Shown piece after piece: positions 41,168 through 51,667 of a DNA stretch of 64,000 bases (positions are counted from its first letter, which is position 1; every line of letters begins with the position of its first letter). The position numbers were made by a program, and so were the translations under genes. The DNA is taken from contig SVDC01000016.1 in NCBI GenBank assembly GCA_015058045.1, positions 1-64,000 on the forward strand, in the 5' to 3' direction. Source of the DNA: Cellulosilyticum sp. (GTDB lineage: Bacteria > Bacillota > Clostridia > Lachnospirales > Cellulosilyticaceae). The notes under the pieces were generated by a model. It was not told where the DNA came from and searched no databases. It saw nothing but the letters and a program-made list of their open reading frames with translations.

Positions 41168-41198
41168 ATTATAAAGTCTATAGTAACTATAGAGTCAA
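41168..41198 (-). promoter_or_regulatory. MerR-family-type promoter/operator (19-bp spacer)
   Basis: Minus strand TTGACT-CTATAGTTACTATAGACTT-TATAAT; perfect palindrome CTATAGT-t-ACTATAG (41178-41192). Confidence 0.75.
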
Positions 41199-41212
41199 GT
41201 CTATTTTTCAAA

Positions 41213-41248
41213 ATAAAAAAGACCTTCCCTAAGGAAGATCTCTTTTTT
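41213..41248 (-). terminator. Terminator downstream of HAD-IB gene
   Basis: aaaaaagaccttccctaaggaagatctctttttt. Confidence 0.75.
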
Positions 41249-41302
41249 ACATATGCCATAGATTTTTCTCTTGAAGCTATTATGAGCTTAAATATTTTTA
41301 CT

Positions 41303-42031
41303 TTATAATATATCTAACTGATCAATATTGAGCTTATAAGTTACATCTTTACGTTCTACAATAATTGTTACTTTTTTTCTAAGCTCTTCATCTTCTTTAA
41401 TCTTATTTAAAAGCTCTTTAGTTGGATTAATGGCAAATGGATGACCTACCATTTTAAGCATTGTGAAATCTCCTGCTGTATCTCCATAAGCATAACTTTG
41501 GGATAAGTCAATGTTATACTGCTCTACTAATCCTAAAAGTGCTTTACGCTTACTTACAGCATCCCACATTGGTATCACTTCACCATTGTATTTTCCATCT
41601 TCACCACATTTATAGATGGTTCCTCTACAATCATCCATTTGATATTTTCCTGACATTTCTTTGACAAGTTCATAAGGTGAGCCTGATACCGCAATCACTT
41701 TATTCCCTTGTTCTTTATGCCATTTAATTTGTTCTCTTGTAAAAGTATAGACGCGGTCCCCTTTTTGCTCAATAACACGCTTTGCAATATATTCAATTTG
41801 GTCTTTGTGAATATCTTTAGTGGCTTCCATATAGATATCCACCATCTTTTCTAAATACGTATCATAATCTCCTACACGTTTATCCCAATTTAAAAAGGCA
41901 GGACGCACCTCATTATACCATTGACTCCCGTCAATGAGATCATAATTGACCATTTTCTTAAAGACTTCTGTAATCAGTCCCTCACGATAAATCGTTCCGT
42001 CAATGTCAAAAAATGCAGCAATTTGTTTCAT
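41303..42031 (-). CDS. HAD-IB family hydrolase (SerB-like)
   Basis: AAFFDIDGTIYREG, AVSGSPYELV, YGDTAGDFTMLKMVGHPFAINP. Confidence 0.9.
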   Translation of the reverse strand: MKQIAAFFDIDGTIYREGLITEVFKKMVNYDLIDGSQWYNEVRPAFLNWDKRVGDYDTYLEKMVDIYMEATKDIHKDQIEYIAKRVIEQKGDRVYTFTREQIKWHKEQGNKVIAVSGSPYELVKEMSGKYQMDDCRGTIYKCGEDGKYNGEVIPMWDAVSKRKALLGLVEQYNIDLSQSYAYGDTAGDFTMLKMVGHPFAINPTKELLNKIKEDEELRKKVTIIVERKDVTYKLNIDQLDIL

Positions 42032-42207
42032 GCTTCCGCCTCCTCTAGATGTCTCTTTTTATTATTTTTACTATCATGCCATAAGTGAGCCTATATTGCA
42101 AGCACTATTTTTATTTTGCTTATAAGTACTTATTCCTTAATCAAAAAATGCACGTTTTGCATTTTTTGCATACGGGCATTTTTTTAAGGCTATGAATTAC
42201 ATGCATA

Positions 42208-42828
42208 TTATGCATGATATTTTTCATAAATACTAGAGTAATCTCTTATCTGATACTCTTTTCTTAAAGCTTCCATCCAGTCTAAATTAAAGTTTGTGAG
42301 TTTCTCAACAACTTCCACAATATCTCCTTGAATCACATTACGAGATAAATCATTATTGGCACGCTCAAGACCTGTTACACCATCTTGAAATAATGCACTA
42401 TTATGGCTTTGCACACGACTAATTTCAATCAGTGTTTTATAAATTTGTTTTAAACGATCCAATTGTTTTCTATCTACATCAATACTAAAATTCTCTTCAC
42501 CTAATGTAAATTTAATCTCAATATCTAAGTCAATGGTTCCAGCTGTTTCAATCATAATCTGGCTTAATCGAGATGTTTTAAACTCATAACGCTTTACGAC
42601 ACGCTTCTTCTCAATTGCTGATTTACCATCCACGTGAATGAGTCCATAATTGGTAAATACATACTCATCTGTTTTAGATTTAATCACATAGTAAATTTTT
42701 TCACCATCTTCTTGTAAAATAAAATCATCGCCATCTACTTTATCAAAATCCTGAACATCAATAATCTTTCCAATATCAGAAAGACCTAAAGTATCAGCAG
42801 CGACTCTTCCTAAAAATCCTCCAGCCAT
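42208..42828 (-). CDS. Bacterial PH-domain protein (bPH_1-like); start refined
   Basis: MAGGFLGRVAADTLGLSD...YYVIKSKTDEYVFTNYGLIHVDGKSAIEKKRVVKRYEF. Confidence 0.8.
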   Translation of the reverse strand: MAGGFLGRVAADTLGLSDIGKIIDVQDFDKVDGDDFILQEDGEKIYYVIKSKTDEYVFTNYGLIHVDGKSAIEKKRVVKRYEFKTSRLSQIMIETAGTIDLDIEIKFTLGEENFSIDVDRKQLDRLKQIYKTLIEISRVQSHNSALFQDGVTGLERANNDLSRNVIQGDIVEVVEKLTNFNLDWMEALRKEYQIRDYSSIYEKYHA

Positions 42829-42921
42829 TTTATTCCTCCTTACCTTTTTTAATCGATTATAATACAACTTTCAAATCTGTTCAAATATATGCTACTTATT
42901 TAAATCATTTTACTTCTTTCA

Positions 42922-44628
42922 TTATTGCATAGTATAGCCAAATCCTAATATCGTAAAGCACTTATCCTCATGTCCCTCTGCCATCTTAATTTCTACCTCA
43001 TGACGGGCTACTTCTTTTTCATCATATATAATGACTGGGTTACAATGGGTCCAACCATTTAGATAAGGTTCTGCTTCTCTCACTAGTTTTCCATCTACAT
43101 AAACTAATGCTTTACCTGCATCCACACTCCCAGAGTCCTTAAATACCATGACTAAGCTTTTACTTTCTATAGAAAGTTTAAAACTTTCATTTCCAGACTG
43201 AGCTGAATGCTTCCAGTTATAAGGAAACTCTGGAGTCGTATAAGGATGATCATCCATTTCTACGCACTGCAAATCATCATCTATTTCACTAAAGCTACCT
43301 GGATTTATTCTAACACCTTCTACCTTATCTTCTCGATCTAATCGCTTAACATAGGTAAATGTATTACCTTTATAAGGTTGATTACAAATTTCTATAGCCT
43401 CATCTAAGTGAGCCTTATCCGTCTCTTCCCATAAATAAGTTAAGCAATCTGCCATAACTTGATGCCCTTCATTGGTAGGATGAAAAATATCATAGAAATA
43501 TTGTCTTTTAGTAAGCACTCCACCTTTATTTCTCTCTAAATTAAATTGTGGCACCACAGCATCTAAAACACTGACCATTGGTAAGTTATAATGCTGTCCA
43601 ATAGGCCCAAGCCTTTCTTGTAAATTCCAATCTGTAGCAAATACACTAAATAATAAGATAACAGCTGGTTCATTAGGTGCTTTAAGGCATTTTAAAGCTA
43701 AGCTTTCATAGCAAACGCCTTTTGTTTCATCTCCCTCATCATTAACTGCAAATTCAATAATGACTAAATCAGGTTGTACGGTACCTTCTCTTAAAACATC
43801 ACGCTCATAACGAATCATTCCAAGCTCTGACGATGTTCCCCCTACACCTGCTTTAATAAAGTGAATTTGCTGCTCGTGCCCCTTGCCAAATAGCTTCTTA
43901 AATGCTTCAAAAGATCTAGCCGCATAGCAGTTTGTATGAATCGGTTTAGCACCGGCACCTTGTGTAATAGAACCACCAATATAAGCAATGGTAACCTCTT
44001 CTCCTTTTTTAGCCTTTTCTATTACTTTCTTTAATCTATAATTATTCCCACGATTCATTAGAGAACGCTGAATCATTTCCTCATAAGCTTTGGAAGTAAA
44101 ATCTATAGGTGGATCTACTTGAATCTCTGGAATATCATATTCCTCTCCAACATACAGTTTGACACTAACCTTGGCTGTCATACCTGGCTCTTCAAATGTA
44201 AAGGCAATCCTGCCCACTACATCATCCTGAGTAGACCATTGAACTTTAGAAAAATCTAGTATATATTCTGCTCCATCACAAGGACATGTCATTTCAATCA
44301 GCGTTCCACCACCATATTTGTCTTCTTTTCCATAATTATGAAAAACAAAACCAACATTTTCCGTTTGTGTACTACTCACTGAAACACCAATTTGAGTCAC
44401 AAGCTTTTTAAATCCCTCACTTGTTTCTAATAAGCTTAAAATCTGCTCATCTTCAATGCCACCTACTATCTTGGCACTGTTAATCATTCTTCCTCCATCT
44501 AGGTAAATCTCCTGAGAAGGTAACCCTTCTCTTCTTTCAGTTGCCTCTACAATGGTGTCTAGTAAAATGTAAAAACCTTTTTGTTTACTTGTTGGGTCTT
44601 TAGGTGCTGCTGGGCCTTTTTGAATCAT
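42922..44628 (-). CDS. SGNH/GDSL hydrolase, predicted intracellular carbohydrate esterase
   Basis: TIAYIGGSITQGAGA (block I), AVNDEGD, DIFHPTNEGHQ (Asp-His block V); no signal peptide. Confidence 0.85.
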   Translation of the reverse strand: MIQKGPAAPKDPTSKQKGFYILLDTIVEATERREGLPSQEIYLDGGRMINSAKIVGGIEDEQILSLLETSEGFKKLVTQIGVSVSSTQTENVGFVFHNYGKEDKYGGGTLIEMTCPCDGAEYILDFSKVQWSTQDDVVGRIAFTFEEPGMTAKVSVKLYVGEEYDIPEIQVDPPIDFTSKAYEEMIQRSLMNRGNNYRLKKVIEKAKKGEEVTIAYIGGSITQGAGAKPIHTNCYAARSFEAFKKLFGKGHEQQIHFIKAGVGGTSSELGMIRYERDVLREGTVQPDLVIIEFAVNDEGDETKGVCYESLALKCLKAPNEPAVILLFSVFATDWNLQERLGPIGQHYNLPMVSVLDAVVPQFNLERNKGGVLTKRQYFYDIFHPTNEGHQVMADCLTYLWEETDKAHLDEAIEICNQPYKGNTFTYVKRLDREDKVEGVRINPGSFSEIDDDLQCVEMDDHPYTTPEFPYNWKHSAQSGNESFKLSIESKSLVMVFKDSGSVDAGKALVYVDGKLVREAEPYLNGWTHCNPVIIYDEKEVARHEVEIKMAEGHEDKCFTILGFGYTMQ

Positions 44629-44646
44629 TCTGATTCCTCCTCTTAT

Positions 44647-47600
44647 TTATTCAAATCTAAACCATTTTAAATCAAATTTACTTCCTGGTAAGAAAATAAA
44701 ATTAACCTTTTGCATTCCCTTTATAGTCTCTAGTGGCAATATCCATTCTTTATATTCTTTGCTATAAGGGATATCTATACTTTGAATCTTGGTACGCCCT
44801 GTTTCATCTATAAAATGCAGATGAATGGTATTGACTGGAATATGAGAGCGTCCCTGTACAACAATCTGCGTCAATCCTTTTTCACCGAAATCCATATGAT
44901 GATATTCTAAAGTTACATTATTTCCAATATGCGTAATGGCATCTTCCTCAATATTGAAGGTATCTCCCGTAATGCAATTATTTTCCGTTGCATAGATTGT
45001 GACATAAGCTTTCTCTAATGATTTAAAGGAGAAACCTTGCAATGAAATACGCTGTTCTGGATAGAAAACAAGAGTAAGGGTTTGTAAGCCCTTTAAACGT
45101 TTAGGCAGCTTATAGGTATTAGCTTGATAGTGGTTATACCAACTTTTTGCAGCATAAGTTCCTTTTAATAGACATATGCCTTCTTCCATGGTTCCTTGCC
45201 AAATCTCTATTGGGAAGCTATCTCTAAATGAGAAAATTGGAATGGTGATTTCATCTGAACCAAATTCTCCAAAGTCTACTTCTTCAAAAGTAAAGATTGC
45301 TACATCTTCTGTATCAATAAAGGCCCCTCCTTGAAAGCTCACATTCGTTGGACGATTTGCTTTACTATATTGACAACCAGATACAAAACCATAAGGGTCT
45401 AGATTGGCTTTTCCCATACCCGTTACTTCAAATTCTAATTCTGAAATCACTTCTGATACTTCCCTACCATTCTTACAAGTTGCATATAATCTAAAATTAC
45501 CATCCCCTTTAGCAACGATGGTTGCTTTAAGTCCTTCTTGTACAATCTTAACACTATTACTTTCAATACCTTCTAATGTCATGGCCTTAAAAGTAATATC
45601 CGTATAAGTAGCATGCTTTGGATAAAGGGTTGCCATAACCTCAACTTCTGTATTATCTACGCCCATCTTTCTACTTTGCTGACAGGTAAGCTCAATTTTA
45701 CGAACTGGAATCTCCTTTTCTACAATAGATGGTGTATTCATGGTATGGGCACTAATGCCTTGTCGTACTTTAGCTGGTACCGCCTCAAGCTCTAGTGTGG
45801 CTGTTTCTAATCCTGTAGACGTTACCTCTACTTGAATAGGCCCTGGCGTCGTTGTTGCTGCAACAATTGCAAGCAGCTTACCGCTAAACAGTTTGCGACT
45901 GATACCTTTATATTCATCGTAATCTGTACTATCTCCATTATCTAAACCTACTAAACGGCCTTCACCTGTTACCTTAACTTCCACCACATGACGTGCATTG
46001 GCTACTTCAATGCCCTTTTCATCTACTGTGCTAATTTCTACAAAGATTAAATCCTCTCCATTTGCTTTGAGCTGAGTTTTACTAGGCGTCGCTATAACCT
46101 TCACTGGGTCTGTAAAGGAAGCTTTTTCTTCCATAGCAATCACATTGCCCTCTTCATCATAAGCCACGGCCTTAAGAACCCCTTTTTTATAAGGCAGTTG
46201 CCATGTGCCCTTTAAGTCTCGTCCATGAGCATGGTCTATGCTCTGTTTACCTAAAGAATTCCCATTAAAGAAAAGTTCTACCACAGGACCATTAGAATAA
46301 ACGCAGATATCGATTAGCTGCCCCTCATTAAAGTCCCAATAAGGTAAAAGATGAATCATTGGTGCTACTTTATAATCTGTCCATTCTGCTTGATAGTGAT
46401 AATAGGTATCCTTTTTAAAACCCGCTGTATCCACTTGCCCAAAGAAGGAGTTCTTAGAAAAATAAGGTGTAGGTTCTCCTATATAGTCCCAGCCCGTCCA
46501 AATAAATTGCCCAAAACAGTACTCTCTATCACGATGATCGGCTACAACTGCATCTACATCTTTGGCACCCCAGTTCGTGGTACAGTTACCAAGTGAAGAA
46601 CATTGGCCATCTTCATAAGTTAAAAGCCTATTACTAAGTGGAAAGTGATAAATCCCTCGGCTCTGAACTGTGGAACCTGTTTCACTTCCAAAAATACACC
46701 AATGTGGGTATTTTTCATGGTGCACATCATATAAGGCTTCTTTATAGTTATACCCTGAAACTTCTACTAAGTCAGAGCACTTCTGGGCTTCTTCAAATTC
46801 AATAAAGTTAGAACCAATGGCTGTAATCCCATTTTTTCTTGGATCTAACTGACGTACAGCATCACATAACATTTTAGCTATTTCTTGACCTCTTTCAAAA
46901 CGAGTATCATAGATTTCATTTCCAATACCCCAGAAAATAAGTGAAGGATGATTGCGATCTCTTCTTACCCAACTAGTTAAATCTTTATGCCACCATTCCT
47001 TAAAATAAAGCCCATAGTCATAATCTGTCTTACACATTTCCCACATATCAAAGGATTCTGTGTAAATGAGAAGCCCCATTTCATCTGCCACATCCATGAG
47101 TTCTGGGGCTGGCATGTTGTGAGATGTTCGGACCGCATTCACACCCATTTCCTTTAATACTTCAAATTGACGTCTTAAAGCCACCTCATTAAATGCTGCA
47201 CCCAATGCCCCTAAATCATGATGTTGGCATACCCCTTGTATCTTAACTGAGCGACCATTTAAGAAGAAACCTTTATTAGGGTCTATAGACACTGTTCTAA
47301 AGCCTAGATTTTGAGTCACTTCATCTAAAACTTTTTCCCCCTCCACTAGACGAGAAGTGAGTTGGTATAAATAAGGATGGGTTATGTCCCAAAGGGTAGG
47401 CTGATCTACCTTTAGAATGCTCTTAATATCTTGCACCTTCTCAGTTAACCCTACTGTTTGGGCACACCTTGCTACTTCCTCTCCGTTAGCATCTGTTATG
47501 TAATGAATCAGCTGAGCTTCTGTATGATAAGCTGTGGCTACTACTTCACTATCTACTTCTACAACCCACCCATTCTCTTCTTTTTGGGTTGAAACATAAA

Positions 47601-48051
47601 TGCCATCAGAAATAAAATGCGCCTGTAACTTTTGAAGAATCCATACATTACGATAAATACCCGCTCCAGAATACCAACGACTATTAGGGCATCGATAAAC
47701 ACATTTTACCCAGATTTCATTTTCTCCTTGCTTTACTTTATCCGTTAAATCTACTTCAAAAGTGGAATAACCATATTTCCATTCATAAATAGCCTCTTGA
47801 TTGAGATAAATGGTGGTATCCATATAAACCCCATCAAAGCGTAAAATGAGCCTTTCTGTTCCAAGCTCCCCCACTTTAAAGGTCTTTTTATAGCATCCTA
47901 TACTGCTATCATACAAATGCTTTGCCTCATAAATCATCCAGTCATGGGGTACATCTACTGCTTGCCACTCCCCCTTAGTAAAAAGTGCTTCATCTGTTGT
48001 TTCTATATCTACCTTACGAAAAAACCAATGATCATTAAATAGTGTTTTCAT
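44647..48051 (-). CDS. Glycoside hydrolase family 2 (beta-galactosidase-like), 1134 aa
   Basis: NDHWFFRK, VRTSHNMPAPELMDVADEMGLLIYTESFD, FWGIGNEIYD acid/base, C-terminal beta domains. Confidence 0.93.
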   Translation of the reverse strand: MKTLFNDHWFFRKVDIETTDEALFTKGEWQAVDVPHDWMIYEAKHLYDSSIGCYKKTFKVGELGTERLILRFDGVYMDTTIYLNQEAIYEWKYGYSTFEVDLTDKVKQGENEIWVKCVYRCPNSRWYSGAGIYRNVWILQKLQAHFISDGIYVSTQKEENGWVVEVDSEVVATAYHTEAQLIHYITDANGEEVARCAQTVGLTEKVQDIKSILKVDQPTLWDITHPYLYQLTSRLVEGEKVLDEVTQNLGFRTVSIDPNKGFFLNGRSVKIQGVCQHHDLGALGAAFNEVALRRQFEVLKEMGVNAVRTSHNMPAPELMDVADEMGLLIYTESFDMWEMCKTDYDYGLYFKEWWHKDLTSWVRRDRNHPSLIFWGIGNEIYDTRFERGQEIAKMLCDAVRQLDPRKNGITAIGSNFIEFEEAQKCSDLVEVSGYNYKEALYDVHHEKYPHWCIFGSETGSTVQSRGIYHFPLSNRLLTYEDGQCSSLGNCTTNWGAKDVDAVVADHRDREYCFGQFIWTGWDYIGEPTPYFSKNSFFGQVDTAGFKKDTYYHYQAEWTDYKVAPMIHLLPYWDFNEGQLIDICVYSNGPVVELFFNGNSLGKQSIDHAHGRDLKGTWQLPYKKGVLKAVAYDEEGNVIAMEEKASFTDPVKVIATPSKTQLKANGEDLIFVEISTVDEKGIEVANARHVVEVKVTGEGRLVGLDNGDSTDYDEYKGISRKLFSGKLLAIVAATTTPGPIQVEVTSTGLETATLELEAVPAKVRQGISAHTMNTPSIVEKEIPVRKIELTCQQSRKMGVDNTEVEVMATLYPKHATYTDITFKAMTLEGIESNSVKIVQEGLKATIVAKGDGNFRLYATCKNGREVSEVISELEFEVTGMGKANLDPYGFVSGCQYSKANRPTNVSFQGGAFIDTEDVAIFTFEEVDFGEFGSDEITIPIFSFRDSFPIEIWQGTMEEGICLLKGTYAAKSWYNHYQANTYKLPKRLKGLQTLTLVFYPEQRISLQGFSFKSLEKAYVTIYATENNCITGDTFNIEEDAITHIGNNVTLEYHHMDFGEKGLTQIVVQGRSHIPVNTIHLHFIDETGRTKIQSIDIPYSKEYKEWILPLETIKGMQKVNFIFLPGSKFDLKWFRFE

Positions 48052-48299
48052 ATGCTTCCTCCAGATTCTTCATTTGACTTTATTCTATCCAATCCCCTTT
48101 TTACTGTCTATGTAGATTTTTATACTTTTTTTGTATTATTTTTAATAGTATCTCTTCATTTTTACTATTTTTTGTATTAAAAAAAGCAGCGCTTTTATTC
48201 ACTCTGCTCTGCTTTTCTAAGATGTTCTTTATTTTATTCTATGCAGTCTCACCATATCTTCCTAGCGTTGTATGGATTTTAAATTTTGTCATACTTCTC

Positions 48300-49322
48300 C
48301 TAGGATTCTGTTTCTTTCAATTTAGGGTTGTAGATTTCCATAAGCTTCTGAATATACTCATTAATATAAGGTGAATCTCCTAAATAACCTTCAACGGCTT
48401 TCCCCTCATAAGCCATACGAATCATAGCATTTCTTCGAATAACATTTTTGCCACGCCAACCACAAGAGGTCACACTCATCTTTTCCTTAAAAAATGAATT
48501 GTCCATCCCTGCATAAATGCTTGGCTCTTCTTCCATATAGACAAGCTTTTTAAAATCTTCTAGCACACTTGGCCTAGCAGCCTCATTATAGGGACATTTA
48601 AGCTGACAAAAATCACATCCAAATAGATTGCCTTTTAAAAGCTTTATTTCTTTAACTTCTAGCGTTTTTTTCTGGGTCAAATAGGATAAGCAAATATTAG
48701 GATTGCATCCCTTTTTATGAATAGATTTAGTTGGACATTCTCTTAAACAGTTTTCACACTGCCCACATTCTACATAGTCTGTTAACTGACTCTGTGCCCT
48801 TTGGTCCTGACAAGGAATTTCTAAGTCCGTAATAATCTCCCCTAAGAAAACATAAGAGCCATATTTCTCAGTAATCAGCATATTATTTCTCCCAATAAAT
48901 CCTACGCCTGCTAAATACGCAATATAGCGCTCTGGCAGGGTATTACTATCGACTAAAGCTATAGCCTGTCCACCTAATGTTTCAATAAACGCTACAATTT
49001 GGTCTAAATATTTTTTTACCACACGATGGTAATCTAATCGCTTGGTATAAATAGAAAAACCATTTTCTTCTTGCTCATATGCCTGATCTTCTACTTCTTT
49101 ATAATCATAAGGAAAAGCAATGGATAGAATCGTCTTTCCATTTTCTAAATAGTGAGTAGGATTTAAACGCTCTTCTAATACCTTTCCTTCAAATTCATTT
49201 TGTAATTGCTTTTCCTCACGACTTTTATAATAATCTTCTAGCTCATCAAATCGTCTACAAGGGATAAAACCCATTGTATCTAAACCTAATGATTGACAAA
49301 ATGCCTCTATCTTTTGTTTCAT
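48300..49322 (-). CDS. queG: Epoxyqueuosine reductase-like Fe-S protein
   Basis: Two 4Fe-4S motifs CGQCENCLRECPTKSI and CDFCQLKCPYN; GFIPCRRFDELEDYY N-terminus. Confidence 0.88.
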   Translation of the reverse strand: MKQKIEAFCQSLGLDTMGFIPCRRFDELEDYYKSREEKQLQNEFEGKVLEERLNPTHYLENGKTILSIAFPYDYKEVEDQAYEQEENGFSIYTKRLDYHRVVKKYLDQIVAFIETLGGQAIALVDSNTLPERYIAYLAGVGFIGRNNMLITEKYGSYVFLGEIITDLEIPCQDQRAQSQLTDYVECGQCENCLRECPTKSIHKKGCNPNICLSYLTQKKTLEVKEIKLLKGNLFGCDFCQLKCPYNEAARPSVLEDFKKLVYMEEEPSIYAGMDNSFFKEKMSVTSCGWRGKNVIRRNAMIRMAYEGKAVEGYLGDSPYINEYIQKLMEIYNPKLKETES

Positions 49323-49390
49323 CTATGTGTACCTTTCTTCTTGCATAACCTATTCTTTATTATTATAACAGCAACATGGACAAAAAAATG

Positions 49391-49425
49391 TCCAAACCAA
49401 AAATATTTTAGTTTGGACCTTTTAT
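49391..49425 (-). terminator. Terminator downstream of tspO-like gene
   Basis: tccaaaccaaaaatattttagtttgga hairpin. Confidence 0.65.
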
Positions 49426-49428
49426 AAA

Positions 49429-49914
49429 TTATTGATTTAAAAAGTAGATGGCTATGTTTAAATAGGTTGCAAAGGTTACCCATAATAGGTAAGGTACTTG
49501 TAGCCATCCTGCAACTTTATTGATTTTATTAAAGTTAACAATCATGGCAATAATGAGTCCCCATAAAATAAGGATAATCCCTATGGCTAATAGGTAATTA
49601 TTAAAGTTAAAAAATACAATAGACCATAGGAAGTTAAAAAATAGCTGGAATCCATAAATACTTAAAACTTTTTCTTTCTGCTGTGCCTCTACTGGACTCT
49701 CATAAATGATATAAGCTGAGATGCCCATTAAGATATATAAAATGGTCCATACAATAGGAAAAAGCCATGCAGGTGGTGATAATGGTGGTTTTACAAATCC
49801 TTCATACATCATCATACTTCCTCTAGTTAACACTGCTGCTAAAAGTCCAGTTCCTACACTAATTGCAATACTGATTAAAAAATTCTTCCACTGGATGCCT
49901 TTATTCATGTACAT
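49429..49914 (-). CDS. TspO/MBR family protein
   Basis: FVKPPLSPPAWLFPIVWTILYILMGISAYIIY, LQLFFNFLWSIVFF-type TMs. Confidence 0.93.
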   Translation of the reverse strand: MYMNKGIQWKNFLISIAISVGTGLLAAVLTRGSMMMYEGFVKPPLSPPAWLFPIVWTILYILMGISAYIIYESPVEAQQKEKVLSIYGFQLFFNFLWSIVFFNFNNYLLAIGIILILWGLIIAMIVNFNKINKVAGWLQVPYLLWVTFATYLNIAIYFLNQ

Positions 49915-50080
49915 CCCTCCCTTATTACACTATATGAGGTTTGTACAGATTTCATGAATCCCTCTATTCTTGAATGCCAATATTCTGTTTCTTTACTTCA
50001 AGAACATTATTTAAAATAACTATTTATTGGATCAAATATTTAGCCCTATCCACTTCTTGTTATACTTAAAATCTATGATT

Positions 50081-50959
50081 TTAGCGCTTATGTTTCTTCC
50101 ATTTATAAACACGCCAACTAATCAAGACACTGACCACTAAGACTAATAAAATGAATGGTGATAATACTATAAGCGTCATGAATAGATAAGGACTTCTTAA
50201 AGTACTAAAAATATTTTGGTACCAGTTTTCATCAATGACTATTTCTAAATCTTCTTTGGGAAGTATCTCTGAAACATGCTGATATGTACGTGTGCCAACT
50301 TTTTTAAACTCTAAATTGCTGCTTTTGATAATAGGCATATCTTTGTCCAGATATAGATTGATGGTTAAATTGGAGAAATCCTTCCACATAGTAGCAGGTG
50401 CAAGATAATACTTAATCTCACCTTTTTTGGCAGAGAAATCATAATCGGGGTACCCACCAAGTCTGTAACAATAAGAAATAATGACCTCATATTCTTCATT
50501 GGGTGCAAAATCCAAATCAAAGGTTATAGCATCGACAGTCTGTTCCTGATTAAGACTTGCTATCTCATCATCTGTTAGTACAGCATACTTCCAATCATTC
50601 GTTTTTATTTCTGTATCGTAATTTAAAGCGTAACTTTCTACCAAGAAAGATGTATCTCTATCATTGATTACTACCTTTACACCACTTCTTTCAATATTGG
50701 GTGATAGAAACATAGATTCTGTAGAAATACTTTCATTGGTAGTATTCTTCATTTTATAAGTTGCAACAATATCTGCCTGTGAGCCATTAACCATAATATC
50801 TAATACTTCTGATCGTATAGAAATTGTATCGTTTTTTTCAAGTGTTATAGAAGATCCAATATCTGACTGCTTAGGAGCTGCCATATTTGCATAAGTCATT
50901 TGAGGCAAAGACAATGTCAAAACTAAAACAAAAGCAAAAATCAAACTCATATTCTTCAT
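50081..50959 (-). CDS. Exported, membrane-anchored protein, DUF4424-like; start refined
   Basis: Signal peptide MKNMSLIFAFVLVLTLSLPQMTYA, beta-rich body, C-terminal TM with basic tail. Confidence 0.6.
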   Translation of the reverse strand: MKNMSLIFAFVLVLTLSLPQMTYANMAAPKQSDIGSSITLEKNDTISIRSEVLDIMVNGSQADIVATYKMKNTTNESISTESMFLSPNIERSGVKVVINDRDTSFLVESYALNYDTEIKTNDWKYAVLTDDEIASLNQEQTVDAITFDLDFAPNEEYEVIISYCYRLGGYPDYDFSAKKGEIKYYLAPATMWKDFSNLTINLYLDKDMPIIKSSNLEFKKVGTRTYQHVSEILPKEDLEIVIDENWYQNIFSTLRSPYLFMTLIVLSPFILLVLVVSVLISWRVYKWKKHKR

Positions 50960-51093
50960 AATATTTTCTCCAAATAGAATATATATAGTCTCCACTAAAC
51001 AAATAGCTATTTTTTAATATTACTATAACATAGCTGCAAAACACTTTAAATATTCAGATAATTTTATCAACCTAAACCTCTTAAGCAATCTTT

Positions 51094-51402
51094 TTAAAGC
51101 GAATAATAACCATACTCACATAAAACTTCATAGCAGCTATTCACTTCATCATCTGTAAATAACTCTGCAAATCTTCTATCCACAACTAACGCTTCCATCG
51201 TTAATCTAATGAGTCCTGCTTTTTCTAAAATCTCAAACTCATCTGAGAGTCTACCTTTACGAATAATTTCTTTGGCTGTTTTTACGCCACCAAACTTCTC
51301 AAGGGTTTGTCTAAAACGAATACCTCTATAAGCACATGATTTTTGTGCTTCTTCACTATTTTTAATAAGTACTTCAGTAAACTGTTTTTCTAATGTTGTC
51401 AT
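51094..51402 (-). CDS. Conserved-looking hypothetical protein (102 aa)
   Basis: ORF with regular codon use, no recognised domain. Confidence 0.6.
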   Translation of the reverse strand: MTTLEKQFTEVLIKNSEEAQKSCAYRGIRFRQTLEKFGGVKTAKEIIRKGRLSDEFEILEKAGLIRLTMEALVVDRRFAELFTDDEVNSCYEVLCEYGYYSL

Positions 51403-51667
51403 CTTTTATCACTACTCCAAGTTTTTATGCTTCATTATACTATAGCCCCTAATAGCTTTTCAATGCCTCTCCCCTTTAATTCATCATGAATTCTTCTATT
51501 TATTCATTCCTCTTACAGTCTTGAAGTCCTTCATAAAACCATGCTAAAATAGCATATACTTTTAAAGTATGCTTTATCAAATCATGTTTTTTAGTCAACT
51601 TCTTTAAATCATGCTTTTTTAAAGCACTAAAATACTACTTTGGTAGACAAATATGGGAGGCAATACT

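Noticed and set aside
42140-42185. Repeated tgcat/gcattttt motifs after the PH-domain gene
   Set aside because: Best explained as an ordinary terminator hairpin (aaaaatgc...gcattttt) in AT-rich DNA.
49319-49507. 62-aa minus-strand ORF overlapping the tspO-like gene end
   Set aside because: Alternate frame crossing a terminator region; no domain.
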